This document shows positions 26,081 to 34,951 of a stretch of 64,000 bases of DNA, one piece after another. Origin of the DNA: CALMFG01 sp963666035 (GTDB taxonomy: Bacteria > Bacillota > Clostridia > Christensenellales > CALMFG01); NCBI GenBank assembly GCA_963666035.2, contig CAXXJI010000007.1, positions 62,001-126,000 of the forward strand, given 5' to 3'. The first letter of the stretch is position 1; each line of letters begins with the position of its first letter. Both the position numbers and the translations under genes were made by a program. The notes under the pieces are model-generated. The model did not search any database. It was not told the origin of the DNA and was given only the letters and a program-made list of their open reading frames with translations.

Positions 26081-26142
26081 GGCAAATCAAACCATTCATC
26101 TCTTTCGCTTGACCTATAATAAAAAAAGGTGGTGAAAGACCC

Positions 26143-27102
26143 ATGATTCAAGTATTCAAAACCTCAACCGGTTTCAATGTTCTGGAAACCATACAGCCGC
26201 AGGAATGGGCTCGGGAAAAAACACCGAGCGGCGCCTGGGTACATTTGGAGAACCCGGATTTGGGGGAGTTAAGTTTAGTCAGCGAAAAGCTGAATATTGA
26301 AATGGACCTGTTAAAAGCCGCACTGGACGAAGAGGAATCTGCTCGTTTTGACCGGGAAGATGATGTGACGTTTATCATCGTGGACATTCCAGTGGTGCAG
26401 CCCGAAGGCATTTCGTTTTTATACAACACCATCCCGCTCGGTATTCTTTTGGCGGGCGATGCGATTGTCACCGTGTGTCTGGAAGACACCACAATCATAG
26501 AAGACTTCTACCAAGGACGTGTACGCGGTTTTGATACCGCAAAGAAAACGCGTTTCATCTTCCAGCTGATGTACCGAAGCAGTGCCAAATACCTGCAATA
26601 CTTGCGGCAAATCGATAAAGCCACCACGCAGGTGGAAAACGCTCTGCATAAGAGCATGAAAAACCGCGAACTCGTTCAGATGTTAAAGCTGGAAAAATCA
26701 CTGGTGTTCTTCTCCACTTCGCTAAAAAGCAACGAGATTATCTTGGAAAAAATGTTGAACTCCCGTATCCTCACCAAATACCCCGAGGATACCGATCTTC
26801 TGGAAGACGTCATTATTGAAAACAAGCAGGCGATTGAGATGAGCAATATCTACCGAAACATTATTTCGGGTACCATGACCACCTTTGCTTCCATCATCTC
26901 AAATAACCTCAACATGGTCATGAAACTGTTGGCTTCCATCACCATCATCATCGCCGTACCCACTTTGTTTGCTTCCTTTTGGGGCATGAATGTACCCGTT
27001 CCTTTGCAAGGCAACCCTTTAGGTTTTTGGCTGATTTTGGGCGGCACTCTGGTCATCACCGGCTTCGTCACCTATATACTAGGCAAAAAAGATATGCTTT
27101 AA
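26143..27102 (+). CDS. corA: CorA family magnesium/cobalt transport protein
   Basis: CorA forms a pentameric channel for Mg2+ (also Co2+ and Ni2+) in the cytoplasmic membrane. The 319-residue product has a long cytoplasmic N-terminal domain, helices rich in charged residues (about 150-255) and two membrane segments near the C-terminus with the signature GMN at 281-283 between them. The last residues GKKDML are positive, as in the family. Shine-Dalgarno AAGGTGGTGA lies seven bases before the ATG. Expression is probably set by the structured leader upstream. Confidence 0.95.
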   Translation: MIQVFKTSTGFNVLETIQPQEWAREKTPSGAWVHLENPDLGELSLVSEKLNIEMDLLKAALDEEESARFDREDDVTFIIVDIPVVQPEGISFLYNTIPLGILLAGDAIVTVCLEDTTIIEDFYQGRVRGFDTAKKTRFIFQLMYRSSAKYLQYLRQIDKATTQVENALHKSMKNRELVQMLKLEKSLVFFSTSLKSNEIILEKMLNSRILTKYPEDTDLLEDVIIENKQAIEMSNIYRNIISGTMTTFASIISNNLNMVMKLLASITIIIAVPTLFASFWGMNVPVPLQGNPLGFWLILGGTLVITGFVTYILGKKDML

Positions 27103-27112
27103 GTTAAAAAAC

Positions 27113-27137
27113 AAAAGACCAGTACATGGTCTTTTTT
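27113..27137 (+). terminator. Bidirectional terminator after corA
   Basis: AAAAGACCA (27113-27121) and TGGTCTTTT (27127-27135) form a 9-bp stem with a 5-nt loop and T runs on both strands. It serves corA and the convergent YgjP-like gene. Confidence 0.92.
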
Positions 27138-27144
27138 GATTACA

Positions 27145-27861
27145 TCAAATCATAAACCCATAGGTTTCTTTCAGCCTTTTTCGCTTTTCCTTATAGTCAG
27201 GCACCGATTCGGCCAATTTTTTATAAAACGCTCTGGAATGGTCAAGATGATAAAAGTGGCAAAGTTCATGCAGCAGCACATACTCGATTAAATCCTTTGG
27301 AGCGAACAACAAAGCGGTATTCATCGTGATCTTATTTTTTGCCGGATTGGCACTACCCCATTTGGTGATCATCTGGCGCACCGTGATATGTGGTTTGGTT
27401 TTAATTTTTTTTTGAAACGCCGGATAATGCTGGTCCAAAATTTCTTCGAATACTTTCTTTCCCGTTCGTTTTAGGAATTTTTCAAAATGCGTTTTTCGAT
27501 TCTCCGCGGTGTCCTCTTTTAAGAGGATATACAGCGTGTTTTCCTCCAATATCACTTTATCTTGACTGAATTCTTTAGAAACAATTTTGATACGTTTGCC
27601 AAATAGCAGAAAATGTTCACCGGTTTTATATTCTTTTAGGTTGTTAAGGCGTTCTATTTCGTTTCTTCGTTCAATATTTTTTTCGATAAAGTCGATATTT
27701 TCAATGATAAAATCCTCAATTTTTCTAACTGATATATATGACGGTGCCGAAACAACCACATTTTTATCTTTATCTACCGTCAATTTAACGTTTTTAATGC
27801 TCTTGGTCTCCAGCAAATAAGAATATGTTATACCTTTATGTGTGAGCGTCAATTTTTCCAT
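27145..27861 (-). CDS. YgjP-like (M48/SprT-type) metallopeptidase family protein
   Basis: The 238-residue product carries the zinc motif HELCH (198-202) with a third histidine at 208, and the WGSANPAKNKITMNTAL segment typical of the YgjP/DUF45 family, which is related to wire-loop and SprT zincins. Its cellular substrate is not known. It reads towards corA and shares its terminator. No signal peptide is seen, so it should act in the cytoplasm. Confidence 0.88.
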   Translation of the reverse strand: MEKLTLTHKGITYSYLLETKSIKNVKLTVDKDKNVVVSAPSYISVRKIEDFIIENIDFIEKNIERRNEIERLNNLKEYKTGEHFLLFGKRIKIVSKEFSQDKVILEENTLYILLKEDTAENRKTHFEKFLKRTGKKVFEEILDQHYPAFQKKIKTKPHITVRQMITKWGSANPAKNKITMNTALLFAPKDLIEYVLLHELCHFYHLDHSRAFYKKLAESVPDYKEKRKRLKETYGFMI

Positions 27862-27921
27862 ACGCGTATTATAGCATATTTTCTATTATCTGCCCTTTTA
27901 AAAATCTTGGTCTAAAACCCT

Positions 27922-27949
27922 TTGCTTTTTTTCCGCTCTCCTTTATAAT
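27922..27949 (+). promoter_or_regulatory. Probable promoter of serS
   Basis: TTGCTT (27922-27927) and TATAAT (27944-27949) are 16 bp apart, about 77 bp upstream of serS. No T-box (no specifier hairpin or TGGNACCGCG-like element) is found in this short leader. Confidence 0.5.
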
Positions 27950-28025
27950 TGAGTTATTGTTTTTCTAATAACCTTTTTGAATAATTAATGATTGATATAT
28001 TTTTAAGGAACTGAGGAAAAAGTGC

Positions 28026-29294
28026 ATGCATGATATTAAACTGATCCGAACCGAACCTGACAAAGTCAAAGCCATGATGGCCACCCGCGGGGTGACGGGC
28101 TTTGTTGAGGAGGTTTTGACTCTGGACGAAAAACGGCGGGCGATTATCGTCGATGTGGAGAGCCTGAAAGCCAAACGCAACGAAGTTTCCAAGAGCATCC
28201 CCCAGCTTAAAAAAGAGGGCAAAGATGTTGCGCCCATTATGGCCGAAATGAAAGTGGTCGGCGAGGAGATTTCCGAAAAAGATAATACCCTAAAAACCAT
28301 TGATGATGAATTAAAGCAACTTTTGATGACCACACAGAATCTGCCAAGCGAAACCACACCGGTTGGGAAGGACGAAAGCGAAAATGTGGAAATCAAAAAA
28401 GTCGGTGAACTGCCCAAAATGAGCTTTGAGCCCAGAGCACATTGGGAACTTGGTGAAAATTTAGGCCTTCTGGATTTCGAAACCGCCGCAAAAATCAGCG
28501 GTTCGCGTTTTGCGCTGTATAAAGGCAAGGGCGCGCGTTTGGAGCGTGCGCTGATTAACTTTATGCTGGATACCCACACAACCGAGAATGGTTATACCGA
28601 AGTGATGCCGCCTTATATCGTCAAACGACATACCATGGAAGGCACAGGTCAGCTTCCTAAGTTTGAGGAGGACGCATTTAAACTCTCAGACGGCGACAGT
28701 TTTTTGATCCCGACCGCCGAAGTGCCGGTGACCAATATGTACCGAGAAAGCACACTTTCAGCGGAAGAACTGCCTATTGCGCATACTGCCTATACGGCCT
28801 GTTTTCGATCCGAAGCGGGTTCGGCCGGCCGAGATACCCGCGGACTCATCCGCCTGCATCAGTTTAACAAGGTTGAAATGGTGAGAATATGTCAACCTAA
28901 TGAGTCTTATAACGAACTTGAAAAACTCTTAGGCGATGCTGAAAGCATCCTGAAAAAACTGGAATTACCCTACCGTGTGATCACGCTGTGCACGGGCGAC
29001 ACCGGCTTTAGTGCCGCCAAGACCTATGACCTTGAAGTATGGATGCCCTCCTACGGCCGGTATGTAGAGATCTCTTCCTGTTCCAACTGCGAGGCGTTTC
29101 AGGCCAGGCGTGCCGAAATCAAGTTTAAACGGGACACAAGCGCCAAGCCCGAATATGTGCATACACTGAATGGCAGCGGGTTGGCTGTGGGCAGAACCTT
29201 TGCCGCGATATTGGAAAATTGCCAGCAGGCCGACGGCAGCATCAAAATTCCTAAAGCATTGGTACCGTATTTTGGTGCCGATTTAATAGACTAA
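28026..29294 (+). CDS. serS: Seryl-tRNA synthetase
   Basis: SerRS charges tRNA(Ser), and tRNA(Sec) where present. The 422-residue class II enzyme has the N-terminal coiled-coil arm (about 30-100), motif 2 FRSEAGSAGRDTRGLIRLHQF split by its loop, and motif 3 NGSGLAVGRTFAAILEN near the C-terminus. GAGGAAAAA precedes the ATG. It is a single gene with its own promoter and terminator and sits on the lagging strand of its replichore. Confidence 0.98.
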   Translation: MHDIKLIRTEPDKVKAMMATRGVTGFVEEVLTLDEKRRAIIVDVESLKAKRNEVSKSIPQLKKEGKDVAPIMAEMKVVGEEISEKDNTLKTIDDELKQLLMTTQNLPSETTPVGKDESENVEIKKVGELPKMSFEPRAHWELGENLGLLDFETAAKISGSRFALYKGKGARLERALINFMLDTHTTENGYTEVMPPYIVKRHTMEGTGQLPKFEEDAFKLSDGDSFLIPTAEVPVTNMYRESTLSAEELPIAHTAYTACFRSEAGSAGRDTRGLIRLHQFNKVEMVRICQPNESYNELEKLLGDAESILKKLELPYRVITLCTGDTGFSAAKTYDLEVWMPSYGRYVEISSCSNCEAFQARRAEIKFKRDTSAKPEYVHTLNGSGLAVGRTFAAILENCQQADGSIKIPKALVPYFGADLID

Positions 29295-29302
29295 GCAAAA
29301 AC

Positions 29303-29330
29303 AAAAAGGAGCGGGAAACCGCTCCTTTTT
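29303..29330 (+). terminator. Terminator of serS
   Basis: A 12-bp stem, AAAAAGGAGCGG (29303-29314) with CCGCTCCTTTTT (29319-29330), is capped by a GAAA tetraloop. It works in both directions, serving queT as well. Confidence 0.95.
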
Positions 29331-29336
29331 CTGTTT

Positions 29337-29861
29337 TTAGTTTTCCAAAGGATTTTGAATAATCCCTTTTCTGGATTTCAGCACCCAGAACAGTGCAAGT
29401 CCGCCCACGTAGCAGGCAATTAACTGACCTATAAAAACAGACGCCGATGCGGTCAGATAAAGCGAATCCGCGATCAGGAAAGGAAAGTCGCCCGCCATAT
29501 CGGCACCGAGCGCATAGTACAGGACAAAGCCCACTACAAATGCGTTGATCATTACCGCTGGCAGGGGTAAAAGCCACCATTTTTTGATCTTGCTTGCTAG
29601 GTACGCCGAAGCCAGTGTAGCGAGCGAGCCCAAAACCACATCGATTAATCCCAAATTAGACCCCAGGCCATTGCCGACTAAGCACCCGATAAACAAACCC
29701 GGCACCGCTGCCGGCGTAAAAAAAGGCAATACGCATAGAATTTCAGCGATTCGCACTTGTATGGGGCCAAAAGATATGGGCCGGAACACAAATGTCAAAG
29801 TGACATACAATGCCGCGATAATCGCAGCCTGTGTGATATATTTTGCATTGATTTTCTTCAT
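29337..29861 (-). CDS. queT: QueT family queuosine-precursor transporter (ECF S component)
   Basis: The 174-residue product has five or six hydrophobic segments and the conserved stretches RPISFGPIQVRIAEILCVLP and LGLIDVVLGSLATL of the QueT family. These are substrate-binding subunits of energy-coupling-factor transporters for precursors of queuosine, a tRNA wobble base. The ATG at 29861 has AGGGG seven bases before it and is preferred over an in-frame start at 29933 that would add a soluble tail. I looked for a preQ1 riboswitch upstream and did not find one. The energising EcfAAT proteins are not in the window. Confidence 0.87.
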   Translation of the reverse strand: MKKINAKYITQAAIIAALYVTLTFVFRPISFGPIQVRIAEILCVLPFFTPAAVPGLFIGCLVGNGLGSNLGLIDVVLGSLATLASAYLASKIKKWWLLPLPAVMINAFVVGFVLYYALGADMAGDFPFLIADSLYLTASASVFIGQLIACYVGGLALFWVLKSRKGIIQNPLEN

Positions 29862-30014
29862 TTTTTCCCCTGATATTATTATTTTTAAAAACCTGCGGGT
29901 TAGTATATCACTTTTATGAGTGGATTTCATCATTTATTTATACTTTTTCAGTTGTACCACATACCAGATAACGGTATAATAAACCGAAAACAGCAAGATG
30001 GAGAATTGAATACT

Positions 30015-30527
30015 ATGAAATCGAACCAGAAAAACAAAAAGAAAACTTCCGCCAAGCGAATTAAAAAAACGATTTTCAGCCTTATCGTCATCCTAATTGT
30101 TCTTTCGTTTGCCGCTTCGTTCTTTGCTTCGGGCATCTCAACAAACAGAGCCTCGGCCGCGCAAGCAACTGCCGATGCAACCCCTGTACCAGAAATGGTG
30201 CTGCAGCCTTCCGCATCGCTGGCTCCCACGCCCACGCCTATACCCACGCCAGATGAGAATCTCATTCAATTTATGGCCGCCATTAAGGAATCCATGGTAG
30301 TAAGCGAAGAACCCGTCAAAAACGCGACACTGATTGTCGGTGCAATTAATGTCTATAACACACTTTACCAGGATGATATGATTATTGTAGACAAAACGGC
30401 AGACGCAGCCGCGATTGAAAAGCTAAAAAGCGCAGATATTTACTTTGATGAGATCGCCGAAGACATGGAAGCCCAAGCCTGGGAATTGATCACCGTTGAT
30501 GAAAACGGTAAGGCGAGTGTGAACTAA
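30015..30527 (+). CDS. Membrane-anchored protein of unknown function, proline-rich linker
   Basis: I do not recognise this protein. From ATG 30015, preceded by GGAG, it has 170 residues: a lysine-rich N-terminus, one membrane segment (about 20-40), a low-complexity linker with Thr-Pro repeats (about 60-78) and a small acidic extracellular domain. The orientation should be N-in, C-out by the positive-inside rule. The gene stands alone between convergent or divergent neighbours. An upstream frame extension to 29916 lacks a Shine-Dalgarno. Confidence 0.6.
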   Translation: MKSNQKNKKKTSAKRIKKTIFSLIVILIVLSFAASFFASGISTNRASAAQATADATPVPEMVLQPSASLAPTPTPIPTPDENLIQFMAAIKESMVVSEEPVKNATLIVGAINVYNTLYQDDMIIVDKTADAAAIEKLKSADIYFDEIAEDMEAQAWELITVDENGKASVN

Positions 30528-30532
30528 CCTAA

Positions 30533-31141
30533 TTATTTGTAATATGTAAAATAGCCTTTATTCTTAAGCACGCTGTGTCTCGGCGTGTTTTTTATAATTA
30601 AATATAACCCGACAAGATCACCCGAAGCCAAAAGCGCATGGTACATCAAAGCCATCATTACAAGCGGCAGGTTTTTATCGAGAATGATGATCACAAGCCA
30701 GGGTGCCATGGTGAATAAAATAAAAGGCATCAGCATGGTGATCAGCATTCGAACTTTTGACATATCTTCGGTATAGAAAGCGAAAAAAGCACCGTTTTTA
30801 TGGAATCCGAATCCCACATGCTTTGATGCCAGCCCTTCCGGAAAACAAAATGCATGAACCAGCTCATGCAGAACAACAATCACCACATTAAACAGTATAA
30901 ATCCGCCTAAGAACAATAGAATTTCGATGATAATTGGAAAATCTCCAAACTGAATCCGAATCATATCTAAATTCGTTATTGTAAGAATCTGAGCAAGAAA
31001 ATATAACGCGAGAGAAACCAAAATGCCCACCGGAATCGCCATCAACAGCAGCTTTTCCATGCTGGGCTCTTTCATTTTGGTGTAGCCTTCTTTTTCAGGC
31101 TCAAAATCTGTGTTTGGAAATGTGTTGATTAAAAACTGCAT
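30533..31141 (-). CDS. DUF3267 putative zincin peptidase
   Basis: The 202-residue membrane protein has about four hydrophobic segments and the zinc-binding motif HELVH (92-96) next to a membrane helix, followed by ASGDLVGLYLI near the C-terminus, where a third ligand (D) would be expected. This is the DUF3267 pattern, thought to be an intramembrane metalloprotease, but no function is known. Its start lies two bases downstream of the ktrA stop, so it is probably part of the ktrB-ktrA operon. Confidence 0.8.
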   Translation of the reverse strand: MQFLINTFPNTDFEPEKEGYTKMKEPSMEKLLLMAIPVGILVSLALYFLAQILTITNLDMIRIQFGDFPIIIEILLFLGGFILFNVVIVVLHELVHAFCFPEGLASKHVGFGFHKNGAFFAFYTEDMSKVRMLITMLMPFILFTMAPWLVIIILDKNLPLVMMALMYHALLASGDLVGLYLIIKNTPRHSVLKNKGYFTYYK

Positions 31142-31143
31142 GG

Positions 31144-31812
31144 CTATCTATGTTTGGTGATATATTCAACCAGCTTTTTAATGTCCTCGTTCGATCCCAC
31201 AACCATCAGACTGTCCCCGTTCTCAATCGAATCCGCCGCCGCAGGATTAACGTTGATCTTCCCGCTTTCTTTTTTAATCGCGATGATATTGACATTATAA
31301 AGCTGCCTGAAGTTTAGCCCGATTAGGGTTTTCCCCACCCACGCCTTTACCGTATCCACTTCCATCAAACTGTAGTCGGGTGAAACCTCAATAAAATCGA
31401 TGATGTTTTCGCTGGCCAAATTCAGCGCTACCTTATTGCCCATATCCCGCTCGGGAAAAACAATACGGTCCGCGCCGATACGCTCCAAAACTTTTGCGTG
31501 AATGTCCGACTGCGCTTTAACCAAAACTTTTGGCACCCCTTGCTCTTTTAATAGCATGGTCACCATGATGCTGGCTTGAATATCTCCGCCGATGGCCACT
31601 ACAGCAACATCAAAGTTTGTTATCCCAAGCGCTTTCAGCACCTTTTCGTCGGTCGCATCTGCCTGAACCGCATGCGTCACAAAAGGTGCCATATCCTCCA
31701 CCAGTGCTTCGGATGTGTCTACACCCAAAACATCGTTTCCCGCACTCGCCAATGCCGTGGCAACACTGCGACCAAAACGACCAAGTCCAATCACGATAAA
31801 TTGCTTTTTCAT
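31144..31812 (-). CDS. ktrA: KtrA/TrkA-type potassium channel regulatory subunit (RCK)
   Basis: This is a 222-residue RCK protein that forms the cytoplasmic octameric ring gating the Ktr potassium transporter. The N-terminal Rossmann domain begins with GLGRFGRS (9-16) and binds ATP/ADP or NAD, and the C-terminal RCK_C domain (about 135-222) is the site where c-di-AMP binds in Bacillota homologues. It follows ktrB by 22 bases in the same operon. Confidence 0.94.
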   Translation of the reverse strand: MKKQFIVIGLGRFGRSVATALASAGNDVLGVDTSEALVEDMAPFVTHAVQADATDEKVLKALGITNFDVAVVAIGGDIQASIMVTMLLKEQGVPKVLVKAQSDIHAKVLERIGADRIVFPERDMGNKVALNLASENIIDFIEVSPDYSLMEVDTVKAWVGKTLIGLNFRQLYNVNIIAIKKESGKINVNPAAADSIENGDSLMVVGSNEDIKKLVEYITKHR

Positions 31813-31834
31813 AGTCTACCTCGTCAAAAATCTT

Positions 31835-33199
31835 CTATCCAATCATTACGTTTTCTTCGGTATATCTTATGTCTACATCAGCATGATGCATCCGGTTAGC
31901 CATTGCATACATTACGGTGAGTAAGCCCACTCTGCCGGCGAACATGGAAAATATAATCACGATCCGGCTAAGCGGCTGTAAATACGGCGTAATACCCGTG
32001 CCAAGCCCTACCGTACCGAATGCCGAAAATGCTTCAAACATGATATTTTCAAACGTAAACAGCCCGCCTTTCCCGTTTTCTATAATCACCAAAAGGAAAG
32101 TAACCGTCATCACCAAAACCAAGCCACCCACAAACAGCGCAATGGCGCGCAGGGTAATCCCTCGGCTGATTCTCCGTTTCATTACAGTGATCTCATCGCG
32201 TCCTTTGGCGACGCTGGCGACCAAAAGAAAAACAACAACCGCTGTAGTGGTCTTGATACCGCCGCCCGTACCCGCAGGAGAGGCTCCGATAAACATCAGT
32301 ACCATAGTTAACAGCTTGGAACCGGTTTTCATCAATCCCTGATCGATCGTGGAAAAACCCGCAGTTCTTGGCGTAATGGCCTGAAACATGCCGGCCAGCA
32401 CCTTACCTTTCGGGCTTAACCCACCTAAGGTGTTCGGGTTTGAAAGCTCAAGCGCAAAAAAACCGATTAAACCCGCTAAAATTAAAATACCGGATGCATA
32501 AAGAACCAATTTGGAATGTAGCGTCAATCTGACACTCTTACGGTTTCTAATCTTATTGATAATATCAAAAATTACAACAAATCCAAGGCCACCCAAAATG
32601 ATAAGGCCCATAAAAGTAAAATTAATCAGTGGATCTGCCGCGTAATCCGAAAAACTTTTAAACCCGCCGTTTAGATCGAACCCCGCATTGCAAAACGCCG
32701 AGACTGAATGAAAAACCGCGCGATAAATACCCTCAGCCAAACCAAACTGCGGCACAAATCGAAAACTTAAAAGCACCGCGCCCAAAAGCTCGATGCTGAA
32801 CGTAAACTGTAAAACCGTTTTGACCAAGCGCACTACGCTGGATATCTTAAATTCGTTTAAGGATTCTTTAATCAAAATCCGCTCGCGCAGGGTGATCTGC
32901 TTGCCGATTAGCAAAAAAATCAATGACGCCATGGACATAAATCCAAGGCCGCCAGATTGAATCAGCAGCAGAATAACTATTTGCCCAAACATCGTAAACT
33001 GCGTTCCGGTATCCAGCACCACCAGCCCCGTCACACAGACCGCAGATGTCGCCGTAAACAGCGCGTCAATCGTCCCCACCGAATGTCCGGTTGTACTGGC
33101 GATTGGCAGGCTCAGCAGTACCGCGCCTATGACAATCAGTGTAGTAAAACCCAGCACCAGAACCTGGGAAGGATGCAAAAGCTTCGATTTTTCGGTCAT
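31835..33199 (-). CDS. ktrB: KtrB/TrkH-type potassium transporter subunit
   Basis: This 454-residue polytopic protein is the ion-conducting subunit of the Ktr system. Four pore loops are visible: TATSAVCVTGL, SVSAFCNAGFDL, AITPRTAGFST and SAFGTVGLGTGIT, each with the selectivity-filter glycine. The internal four-fold repeat is typical of the Trk/Ktr/HKT superfamily. Together with KtrA it gives Na+-dependent or proton-dependent K+ uptake. Confidence 0.95.
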   Translation of the reverse strand: MTEKSKLLHPSQVLVLGFTTLIVIGAVLLSLPIASTTGHSVGTIDALFTATSAVCVTGLVVLDTGTQFTMFGQIVILLLIQSGGLGFMSMASLIFLLIGKQITLRERILIKESLNEFKISSVVRLVKTVLQFTFSIELLGAVLLSFRFVPQFGLAEGIYRAVFHSVSAFCNAGFDLNGGFKSFSDYAADPLINFTFMGLIILGGLGFVVIFDIINKIRNRKSVRLTLHSKLVLYASGILILAGLIGFFALELSNPNTLGGLSPKGKVLAGMFQAITPRTAGFSTIDQGLMKTGSKLLTMVLMFIGASPAGTGGGIKTTTAVVVFLLVASVAKGRDEITVMKRRISRGITLRAIALFVGGLVLVMTVTFLLVIIENGKGGLFTFENIMFEAFSAFGTVGLGTGITPYLQPLSRIVIIFSMFAGRVGLLTVMYAMANRMHHADVDIRYTEENVMIG

Positions 33200-33282
33200 T
33201 TTACTGCCATTTTCCTTCGATAAAATTCTTCAAACAAGTATATCATAAACCCCAGTACCCTTCAAACCATGTATTTTAAAAT

Positions 33283-33311
33283 TTGTATTCTTCTTGGTTT
33301 TACAGTATAAT
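33283..33311 (+). promoter_or_regulatory. Probable promoter of the YihY/BrkB gene
   Basis: TTGTAT (33283-33288) and TATAAT (33306-33311) are 17 bp apart. The start of translation is only 27 bp after the -10 box. Confidence 0.55.
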
Positions 33312-33337
33312 ATTTTTTAGTTTTTATCAGGTATGAT

Positions 33338-34252
33338 ATGATGAAATTTAAAGACAGATTTAGACCTTTTTTTTCCAAGCATCCGCGCATTGTTCGCAGT
33401 GCCCGTTTCGTGATGATCGCGTCTCGCTCTTTTTCAGACAACGCAATCAACGCAATGGGTGCTCAACTGGCTTATTTTTTTATTGTTGCCTTTTTCACGC
33501 TCAGTGTAACGTTGGTCTATGCGTCCAGTCTAATTCCTATCATCAAAGAAGGCGCCGCCGAAGCCTCCAATACACTTTTCCCCAGCGCCATCATCCGTCT
33601 TTTTAATTCTATCGTCGCTCAGGTATCGGTGCCCAGTAAAGTATGGCCGCTTGTCACAACAGCATGTGCGTCCTTTTGGTTTTCATCAAGAGCCATCCGC
33701 TCCATGATGTTTTCCTTTGATACCATTTATAACGCGATTCAGGCCAAAAAGAATTACCAGCGCACCTATCGGTCTATGCTGTTTACGTTGGTTTTTGAGG
33801 TGCTGCTCGCCACCGTGATGGTGTTTTCTGTTTTGGGGAAAACCATCGCTTTACAGCTTTTTTCGCCATTAGACATTTCCGCTAACTTTATTGCCATCTG
33901 GACATGGCTGCGACTCGTTTTCCCTGTAATCCTCATGCTGATGAGCTTTTGGTTTTTCTATTTTTATCTGACTAATGTTAAAATCAAATTCATCCACGCC
34001 TTTCCCGGCGCACTTTTCACGACCGTGCTTTGGCTGATTATCACCAATTTCTTTTCTTTATATTTTACCCGTATTTCGCTGTTCCCCTCGCTTTTGGGTT
34101 CGGTTGGGTCCATCTTCCTTTTCTTTGTATGGATATACTGGTGTTCCATCATCGTGTTGGTGGGGGCAGTCTTAAATTACCACTTCTATCGCTGGCGTAA
34201 ATATGCCTTTAAGGACGAACCCCTGCTGGCCGCAGAAAATAGCGAAACATAA
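33338..34252 (+). CDS. YihY/BrkB family inner-membrane protein
   Basis: The 304-residue product has about six membrane segments and the family signatures NAINAMGAQLAYFFIVAFF near the N-terminus and FPGALFTTVLWLIITNFFSLYF followed by YWCSIIVLVGAVLN in the C-terminal half. The family was once called ribonuclease BN in error; its function is unknown and may be transport. Two ATG codons stand in tandem (33338 and 33341). It is convergent with jag. Confidence 0.88.
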   Translation: MMKFKDRFRPFFSKHPRIVRSARFVMIASRSFSDNAINAMGAQLAYFFIVAFFTLSVTLVYASSLIPIIKEGAAEASNTLFPSAIIRLFNSIVAQVSVPSKVWPLVTTACASFWFSSRAIRSMMFSFDTIYNAIQAKKNYQRTYRSMLFTLVFEVLLATVMVFSVLGKTIALQLFSPLDISANFIAIWTWLRLVFPVILMLMSFWFFYFYLTNVKIKFIHAFPGALFTTVLWLIITNFFSLYFTRISLFPSLLGSVGSIFLFFVWIYWCSIIVLVGAVLNYHFYRWRKYAFKDEPLLAAENSET

Positions 34253-34255
34253 AAA

Positions 34256-34276
34256 AAGAGCCGGTGTATGGCTCTT
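34256..34276 (-). terminator. Terminator of the rpmH-jag operon
   Basis: AAGAGCC (34256-34262) and GGCTCTT (34270-34276) form a 7-bp stem. On the minus strand it runs into seven T residues (34251-34257), just past the jag stop. Confidence 0.85.
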
Positions 34277-34288
34277 ATGTTTGTTTTC

Positions 34289-34900
34289 CTATCTTACTTT
34301 TTCGATCACGACATTCCGATAAGGATCTTCTCCCTGACTGTAGGTCCGTATCTTGGGGTTGTTTTGCAATGTCGCATGAATCACCCTTCGCTCATACGGG
34401 TTCATGGGTTCCAGCTTCACTCTGCGGTTTGTATCGATCACTTTTTTTGCCAGCTTATTAGCCAGTTTGATGAGTGCCGTCTCCCTTTTTTGCCGATAAT
34501 TTTCGGTATCCAACAGTGTCCGCTTGTAGTCTTCGCTGCCTTTGTTAACCACCAGACTTGTCAAGTACTGCAATGCATCCAGCGTTTCTCCGCGATGTCC
34601 AATCAGCACGCCTAAATTGTTTCCAATAATATCGATAGAAACCATTTCATCGGTTTCATCAATATTTAAATTGGCGCTCACGCCCATCCTTGCAAACACT
34701 TCGGTTAAAAAGTTTTCAGCGCTGTTTGTCACCCCTTTTTTCCGGGTCAGCATCACCTTTGCTTTTCCAAACCCCAGTAAAGAGCCCCCGCCGTCCTCGA
34801 GAATTTCGATTTCGACTTCATCCAAGGAAAGACCCATCTCATCCAGCCCTTTTGAAATTGCTTCATCAACGGTCTTGCCTTTTGCAATTATTTCATCCAT
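34289..34900 (-). CDS. jag: RNA-binding protein Jag (KhpB)
   Basis: Jag/KhpB is an RNA-binding protein that, with KhpA, affects cell-wall growth and division in Bacillota. The 203-residue product has the Jag-N domain (1-52), a KH domain with the loop IGHRGETLDALQ (100-111) and a C-terminal R3H domain with ERRVIH (R171, R172, H175). It lies downstream of yidC, the usual pairing. It is the last gene of the operon; mnmE, which commonly follows, is missing here and found at 49.8 kb. Confidence 0.95.
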   Translation of the reverse strand: MDEIIAKGKTVDEAISKGLDEMGLSLDEVEIEILEDGGGSLLGFGKAKVMLTRKKGVTNSAENFLTEVFARMGVSANLNIDETDEMVSIDIIGNNLGVLIGHRGETLDALQYLTSLVVNKGSEDYKRTLLDTENYRQKRETALIKLANKLAKKVIDTNRRVKLEPMNPYERRVIHATLQNNPKIRTYSQGEDPYRNVVIEKVR

Positions 34901-34951
34901 ACGTCAAATTAGCTCCTTTCCTGCCTAATAAAAGCTTTCTCTATGTTAAAA

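Noticed and set aside
25944..26142. M-box or Mn2+ (yybP-ykoY) riboswitch upstream of corA
   Set aside because: The conserved cores I know for these classes were not found; the region is reported as an unclassified leader.
27862..28025. T-box leader in front of serS
   Set aside because: The gap is short and lacks a T-box sequence and an antiterminator pair.
29862..29960. preQ1 riboswitch upstream of queT
   Set aside because: The short hairpin seen there does not show the preQ1 core with its A-rich tail pairing.
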